Source: Thiobacillus sp. UBA2487
GTDB lineage: Bacteria; Pseudomonadota; Gammaproteobacteria; Burkholderiales; Sulfuriferulaceae
DNA: 12,214 bases
Reading direction: 5' to 3'
Assembly: GCA_002341815.1 (NCBI GenBank)
Contig: DDOT01000080.1
Span: forward strand, 1-12,214
Under the pieces are notes generated by a model that did not search any database, was not told the DNA's origin, and saw nothing but the letters and a program-made list of their open reading frames with translations. Numbering within the stretch: the stretch's first letter is position 1; every line of letters starts with the position of its first letter. Shown here piece by piece: positions 8,201-12,214 of this stretch. The position numbers and the translations under genes were made by a program.

Positions 8201-8593
8201 ATGCCGATTGATGCGCTAACCATTTTTTTGCACAATTGGAAACCGGGTGATCAAAAACAGCCCGCCAGCTTGTTGGGTTTATATACCAAGCAAGTCAATC
8301 AGGATCGCGCTGTCAGAAACATGTTGCGACAAAAGTCATCGGATATTAACGCGGAACAAATTGCCGATGCGCGAAATTGCCCGGTGTTCAATGACATGCT
8401 GCGGTTAGGTATAGCGGCCGACCACCCGTTGCACACGGTACATCAGCAATACCATGACGCCATCAGCGCCTTGATTCATGCACCGAAACCTGACAATTGG
8501 CGCAATATACAGCAGATTCAAAACACGTTTTTGCAAATGATATTGCAAGCGTATGCAGCGCATCGCCAAGCGATGCCGGACAACGGGGGGTAG
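5240..8593 (+). CDS. PAS-PAS-GAF-PAS-GGDEF-EAL protein, likely diguanylate cyclase
   Basis: This 1117-residue protein has no membrane segment or signal peptide, so it is cytosolic. Order: PAS (about 25-140), PAS (150-275), GAF (285-440), PAS (450-575), GGDEF (578-745), EAL (755-1000) and a C-terminal tail (1005-1117). The GGDEF looks active: metal ligand Asp617 in MDLDEFK, GGDEF at 658-662, and the inhibitory-site RxxD (Arg649-Asp652) exactly five residues before it. The EAL keeps Glu785, Asn842, Glu873, Asp903/Asp904, Lys924, Glu960 and Gln980. However, loop 6 reads DDVGSAYSS instead of DDFGTGYSS, and Gly926 replaces the Asp of KID, so phosphodiesterase activity is doubtful. PAS 2 and PAS 3 are paralogous copies. 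The tail resembles a CZB zinc domain. I chose ATG 5240 over GTG 5195, which would overlap the kinase; neither has a good ribosome site. Confidence 0.93.
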   Translation: MNIKPQQPTDPLIHPAFLADISLEQDLFDAMGAIAMVMDVQGCIVRMNQVALQFMGVSLADVVGQPYFWERFIPENERPSVHDFFKLIRNRLVPPLYENHWVNRAGEKRLFRWVNRILDDKQGNPAWLVTVGIDISDQRDLLERTRKAEAFNSTLLNNASVGINMLRYPERILEYTNQAMLDIYGVASAQVLLGRSSRDFFYDDETFAKVGELAEVILTHGNGRLRNVLYRRLDSSAVYVDLAGQKLPSMAGEPERIVWTFVDVTERNRLDQQLHLQLSFNAMLAKANEIIAAATSIDVLLKDLCEMARTAMNLPLVWIGQPDTDGYFQPLAASGTVEHLQEIRISILPDHPDGRGASATVWRTGQAVYSPVLAQTATVVSRLESAARYGLKARAALPVRFKGSIWGVLSLYFAEATEFDDILKNVLQSLAANIGFGLDRLDMAEKERQAHAYNDTLLNNATAGIVMVRFPERSIMQVNQAFLHMFGYADEQVMVGKNVRELYVDQKAYDDTGAFARSVIRGENERATLRDVAFRHASGKTIFMDISARRLDGEHDVLVATFVDVTERHHLSEQLARQAMYDALTDLPNRRALGLELEKAMARALRRQRLLAVCLMDLDEFKPVNDTWGHEVGDWVLQTVARRLRANLRSTDFVARLGGDEFVLLLEDCSSMEEISHALRKAGDAVQLPMVLVDETRIQVGLSAGVCLYPLDGENNNPDALLRYADQALYVSKAQKADRHQFWFLCGETVVQQTNAYQNMLNTGGLLVYYQPVLDNASGRIVGVEALARLQDANGTVFAPAEFLSSLNKKDLFELSRQVLLQATTDMAYLESMGYPLWVSVNIDPTSINAQCVSCLQNIIQQQQLPAARIMLEILEGGDFLEDQQTVAHLTALSALGVRLALDDVGSAYSSLLRLKELPIDEIKLGQGFIRTLETDPSGMLFAVTVYDLSCDLAVDMVVEGVETGDIFDAVSVLGVPLLQGYQIAHPMPIDALTIFLHNWKPGDQKQPASLLGLYTKQVNQDRAVRNMLRQKSSDINAEQIADARNCPVFNDMLRLGIAADHPLHTVHQQYHDAISALIHAPKPDNWRNIQQIQNTFLQMILQAYAAHRQAMPDNGG

Positions 8594-8599
8594 GGTGGC

Positions 8600-9613
8600 A
8601 TGGGCGTAGTGAGGCGGACTGTGGGAACGGGGTTGGTTGGCGCAATCATGCTGCTGTGTTTGTCGGCTTGCCAAAAAACATCTGCACCAACGGCGTCGTC
8701 AATGTTGCCGCCGACCCCGCTTGGACAGACGCAAGCGGTGATTACGCCACTGCCAGAAACGATTCAACTGAATCCAACGAAAGTCGAATTGGGCCGTCGT
8801 TTGTATTTTGACCCACGTTTGTCGAGTGATAACTCGGTATCGTGTAACAGTTGCCATCCGCTCAGCAACTATGGCGTACAGAATATACCGGTTTCGTTTG
8901 GCGTCGATGGTCGTCCCGGTGATATCAATGCACCCACCGTGTTGAATAGTGGATTTAATTTTCGCCAATTTTGGAATGGACGTGCTGCCACATTACAAGA
9001 TCAGATCAATGGCCCTGTGCATAATCCTAATGAAATGAATGTCCATTGGCCAGTAGTTATGGCGAAGTTGGCCCGAGATCAGCGTTTGGAAAACCTGTCG
9101 AACCAGGCCTACGGCCATGCGCTGGACGCAGCGACCGTGCGGGATGCCATTGCTACCTTCGAACGCAGCCTGATTACCCCGGATGCGCCATTTGATCGTT
9201 ATTTGCGGGGCGATAAAACGGCATTATCCGCGCAAGCGCATGAGGGGTGGCGTTTGTTTCGTGATTTGGGTTGTGTGTCGTGTCATCAAGGCATGAATAT
9301 TGGCGGCAACATGTATGCCACATTCGGCGTCATGAATGATTATTTTCAAGGACGTCCGTTGCGTAAAGCGGATTACGGACGCTATAACGTGACCGGACAA
9401 CCCGGCGACAAGTTCGTCTTCAAGGTGCCCAGCTTACGTAATGTGGCACAAACCGCACCGTACTTTCACGATGGTGCCGTGGCCACATTACCACAGGCCG
9501 TGGATGTAATGGCGCACACCCAGTTGGGTATCACGTTGACCACCGAGCAACGCGATGCGTTGGTGGCGTTTTTGCAATCATTGACCGGGCGTTTGCCGAA
9601 CATTCAGCCATGA
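8600..9613 (+). CDS. Di-heme cytochrome c peroxidase, lipoprotein
   Basis: This protein reduces H2O2 to water in the periplasm using electrons from small cytochromes or quinol. It is 337 residues long with a lipoprotein signal: hydrophobic segment 9-21 and lipobox LSAC with Cys24. Gln at +2 favours the outer membrane. Heme 1 binds at CNSCH (82-86) and heme 2 at CVSCH (225-229). Trp125 in QFWNGRA and Glu145 in NEMN match the conserved inter-heme Trp and catalytic Glu of bacterial peroxidases, and Met304 is the likely distal ligand of heme 2. The residue aligned with the distal His of heme 1 (His71 in Pseudomonas aeruginosa) is Val102, so heme 1 may be open without reductive activation. MauG-type oxidase activity is an alternative. 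The gene starts 6 nt after the preceding stop, behind a G-rich ribosome site, and overlaps the next gene by 4 nt. Confidence 0.92.
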   Translation: MGVVRRTVGTGLVGAIMLLCLSACQKTSAPTASSMLPPTPLGQTQAVITPLPETIQLNPTKVELGRRLYFDPRLSSDNSVSCNSCHPLSNYGVQNIPVSFGVDGRPGDINAPTVLNSGFNFRQFWNGRAATLQDQINGPVHNPNEMNVHWPVVMAKLARDQRLENLSNQAYGHALDAATVRDAIATFERSLITPDAPFDRYLRGDKTALSAQAHEGWRLFRDLGCVSCHQGMNIGGNMYATFGVMNDYFQGRPLRKADYGRYNVTGQPGDKFVFKVPSLRNVAQTAPYFHDGAVATLPQAVDVMAHTQLGITLTTEQRDALVAFLQSLTGRLPNIQP

Positions 9614-12153
9614 TCATACATCGCCCGTTAAAATTTCTGTTGTTGTTTGTGGGACAGATTGCGCTGATTCTCGCTGTTTATCTTGTATATCGAGCGACCG
9701 GTTTGGGGAATGAACAAACATTACAACGGGCGATAACGCAGGCTGTACAGTTGCAACAGGACGATACTGCATTTCGTGAAGCGGTATTACGCACGCGGTA
9801 CGGCATTGATCCCAATTATGATGCGTTGGTGGCAGCGCGTTTAGCGCTGCATCAAGATTTGGCGAACTTGTCGCAATTGGCATTGCCGTTGGCGATTATT
9901 CAAGACAGGCGCCGATTGAAGAGCGATATGGTACAAGAGGACGGTGATACAGAAAATTACAAGTCGCTTAATTCGACGGTACGTAATTCCATGCATTATT
10001 TTTTGTACCAAATGCGTTTGTTATTGCCTGCATTACCCGATCAGGGCAAATATGCCGACCTGCAACATGAATTGGAAAATGATCAAGTCAGTGTGTTGGA
10101 AACCTATTTGCGGGGTAGTCAAGGGGAGCAATTAGGCAATTCTGACATTGGAGCACCGAGCGTCAATGTGCAGCATTTGCTGATGGTGTACAAGGCGTTG
10201 CCGACCCGTACGACCACCGTGGATTTGTTGATTAAGCATACACGGATTTTGGCCGCGCAGTTGCCTCAACTATTGAGTGTTACCACGCAATTGACCTCAT
10301 CCACGGTGCCGTCAGATCTGCTTGGCTTGCAATCTGATCTGCAATTGGCGTTGCGACAACAATTGCAAAAGGATTTGACGTATCGGGTGGTTTTGAGCGC
10401 GCTGTTTTTTCCGTTACTGGTGAGCGTTATGCTGTTTTTTCGACAAAACAGACAAATGCGTCTTGAACGGATCAAGGCAGAAAATCGCCTGAAAATCTTG
10501 TCGCTGATTGTGGAACAAAGCCCATCAGGTGTTTTGTTAACCGATGCGCATGGCGTTATTGAATATGCTAACGCGGCATTTGAGGAGAGCAGTGGTTACC
10601 ATCGAGATGAAGTCATCGGTCAAACACCACGTTTACTTCAATCCGGTAAAACGCCAAAAACAACCTATGCGTTGCTCTGGCAAGCCGTGCAACAAGGTAA
10701 TGTGTGGAGAGGCGAGTTTGTCAACCGGCACAAAGAGGGCCGTGAGTATCATGAATCTGCCATTGTCGTGCCGATTCGTCAGCCTGATGGAAGCGCCAGC
10801 CATTATGTGGCGTTTACGGAAGACATTACTGCCAACCGCTTGGCAGTAGAGAAAATTTACCAATTGTCTTGGTATGATGCGTTGACGCGTTTACCTAACC
10901 GCGCCTTGTTTACGCAGATGTTGGAACAATCTTTGCTCGAATGTCACAAAAATAAAAATGCGTGTGCCTTGATATTGATCAATCTCGATCGTTTTAAAGT
11001 GGTCAATGATGCCTATGGTTATGATAAAGGTGACCAATTATTATTGGCTGTGGCAGAGCGCTTGGCTAGAGACATCGATGATCGGCTTACGTTGGCACGT
11101 TTATCGGGCGATGAATTTTGTGTGATTGTGCAAAGTCAAAAATCCGCGTTGTCCATGACGGATTTTTTTGCACTAGCCAATCAGTTTGCGCTTGACTTAC
11201 ATGCGCCATTTGCAATAACGCCCGATGTCACGGTTAATTTGACCGCTGCATTGGGGGTGACCACGTATCCTGATGTTGAGCACGATACTGCGCAAGCGGT
11301 GTTTATTCGCGCAGATGCGGCCCTGCAGCAAGCAAAAACCAATGGTGGTGATCAGGTGGTGTTTTTTGAAGGCCGGTTGAACGATAAATTTCAACAGCGT
11401 TTCCTGCTGGAATCAGATTTACGCCAAGCGGTTGCGCATGGCGAACTGCGCTTGTATTTGCAATCCCAGGTTAATTCATCGGGTGAGTTGATGGGCGCGG
11501 AAGCATTGGTGCGGTGGCAACATCCAAGGTTGGGTTTGTTACTGCCGGGCACGTTTATAGACATAGCCGAAGAATCCAACCTGATTGTTGGCATTGGTGT
11601 GTGGGTGTTGCAAGAGGCGTGTCAATTGATGGCAGGCGATGCCTCAGCGGGCGCTTGGCATTTGTCTGTCAATGTGTCAGCTCGACAATTCCGCCAACCG
11701 GATTTTATTGAGGTGGTGCAGCATATTTTAACCACAACAGGTGTTGACCCTAATCGCTTGATCTTTGAGGTCACTGAAAGCCTGATCATCGATGAATTTG
11801 ATGCGATAGTTGTGAAAATGCAACAATTGAATGCGATGGGTATTCGCTTTTCTCTGGATGATTTTGGTACCGGCTATTCATCCTTGGCGTATCTAAAACG
11901 TATGCCGATTTATGAGATGAAAATAGACAAGAGCTTTGTGCAAGATATTCCGCATGACGCTGACGATGTTGTCTTGACCGATGTGATGTTGGCCATTGCG
12001 CAACATATGCACTTGCAGGTCGTGGCAGAAGGCGTTGAGTTGCAAGAACAGACCGATTTTCTTTGTCAGAGAATGCCAGAGGTTCTTCTGCAAGGCTATT
12101 TATATAGCAGACCCGAACCGGTACAAGATTGGTTACAACACTGGGTAAAATGA
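9610..12153 (+). CDS. Membrane DAHL-like sensor-PAS-GGDEF-EAL, likely c-di-GMP phosphodiesterase
   Basis: An 847-residue inner-membrane protein: transmembrane segment 1 (about 8-28), a largely helical periplasmic domain (30-256), transmembrane segment 2 (about 259-277), PAS (295-410), GGDEF (415-590) and EAL (595-847). The region FREAVLRTRYGIDPNYDAL (55-73) resembles DAHL-type periplasmic sensors. The EAL is canonical: Glu631, Asn688, Glu720/Glu723, DDFGTGYSS (750-758), KID (771-773), Glu807 and Gln828. It should cut c-di-GMP. The GGDEF is altered: the signature is SGDEF (499-503), Asn458 takes the place of the first metal-binding Asp, and no RxxD inhibitory site precedes it, so cyclase activity is uncertain. 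It could serve as a GTP-binding regulatory domain. The ATG overlaps the peroxidase stop as ATGA, so translation is probably coupled and the two products may act together in the periplasm. Confidence 0.93.
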   Translation: MIIHRPLKFLLLFVGQIALILAVYLVYRATGLGNEQTLQRAITQAVQLQQDDTAFREAVLRTRYGIDPNYDALVAARLALHQDLANLSQLALPLAIIQDRRRLKSDMVQEDGDTENYKSLNSTVRNSMHYFLYQMRLLLPALPDQGKYADLQHELENDQVSVLETYLRGSQGEQLGNSDIGAPSVNVQHLLMVYKALPTRTTTVDLLIKHTRILAAQLPQLLSVTTQLTSSTVPSDLLGLQSDLQLALRQQLQKDLTYRVVLSALFFPLLVSVMLFFRQNRQMRLERIKAENRLKILSLIVEQSPSGVLLTDAHGVIEYANAAFEESSGYHRDEVIGQTPRLLQSGKTPKTTYALLWQAVQQGNVWRGEFVNRHKEGREYHESAIVVPIRQPDGSASHYVAFTEDITANRLAVEKIYQLSWYDALTRLPNRALFTQMLEQSLLECHKNKNACALILINLDRFKVVNDAYGYDKGDQLLLAVAERLARDIDDRLTLARLSGDEFCVIVQSQKSALSMTDFFALANQFALDLHAPFAITPDVTVNLTAALGVTTYPDVEHDTAQAVFIRADAALQQAKTNGGDQVVFFEGRLNDKFQQRFLLESDLRQAVAHGELRLYLQSQVNSSGELMGAEALVRWQHPRLGLLLPGTFIDIAEESNLIVGIGVWVLQEACQLMAGDASAGAWHLSVNVSARQFRQPDFIEVVQHILTTTGVDPNRLIFEVTESLIIDEFDAIVVKMQQLNAMGIRFSLDDFGTGYSSLAYLKRMPIYEMKIDKSFVQDIPHDADDVVLTDVMLAIAQHMHLQVVAEGVELQEQTDFLCQRMPEVLLQGYLYSRPEPVQDWLQHWVK

Positions 12154-12214
12154 TGTTCTTTAACCGAGTGGCTGTTAACCAGATCTTTTTATCAATTAAC
12201 GTGCGCCCTTACTT

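Noticed and set aside
12154..12214. Possible terminator after the last gene: TTAAC (12160-12164) and GTTAA (12174-12178), then TTTTT nearby.
   Set aside because: The stem is only 5 bp and AT-rich with a 9-base loop, and the T run starts several bases later. Too weak to call; the true end may lie beyond the window.

Overview
The window reads as chromosomal DNA of a Gram-negative proteobacterium, most likely beta or gamma. The evidence is mid-range GC, heavy use of TTG for leucine, a lipoprotein di-heme cytochrome c peroxidase, GGDEF/EAL proteins with periplasmic sensors, and an MgtA close to the enteric one. I cannot name a genus. No tRNA, rRNA, CRISPR array, insertion sequence or phage gene is visible, and base and codon use look even throughout.

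Layout. (1) Positions 1-55: a short edge with a GC-rich perfect hairpin just past the mgtA stop and a repeated 10-mer. (2) 56-2767, minus strand: mgtA, a P-type Mg2+ importer. (3) 2768-3133: a 366-base divergent intergenic region. On the minus strand it carries a near-consensus sigma-70 promoter, about 300 nt upstream of mgtA. The long leader between them holds several nested and mutually exclusive inverted repeats and two small candidate leader ORFs. (4) 3134-12153, plus strand: five tightly packed genes that look like one operon. They encode an OmpR-type response regulator, its membrane histidine kinase (4-base overlap), a cytosolic PAS-PAS-GAF-PAS-GGDEF-EAL protein, a lipoprotein di-heme cytochrome c peroxidase (6-base gap), and a membrane-bound GGDEF-EAL protein with a DAHL-like periplasmic sensor (4-base overlap). 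(5) 12154-12214: non-coding edge with no convincing terminator.

How the genes may work together (inference). The two-component pair probably controls its own operon and perhaps mgtA across the shared region. The two c-di-GMP proteins look complementary. The first keeps a full GGDEF with an inhibitory site but has a damaged EAL. The second keeps a canonical EAL but has an altered GGDEF. They flank, and are probably co-translated with, a periplasmic peroxidase that lacks the usual switchable distal histidine. This suggests a circuit linking envelope redox or peroxide state to c-di-GMP.

The two observations most worth following are the mgtA leader, which has the layout of an RNA switch but matches no Mg2+ riboswitch I recognise, and the peroxidase/c-di-GMP operon.
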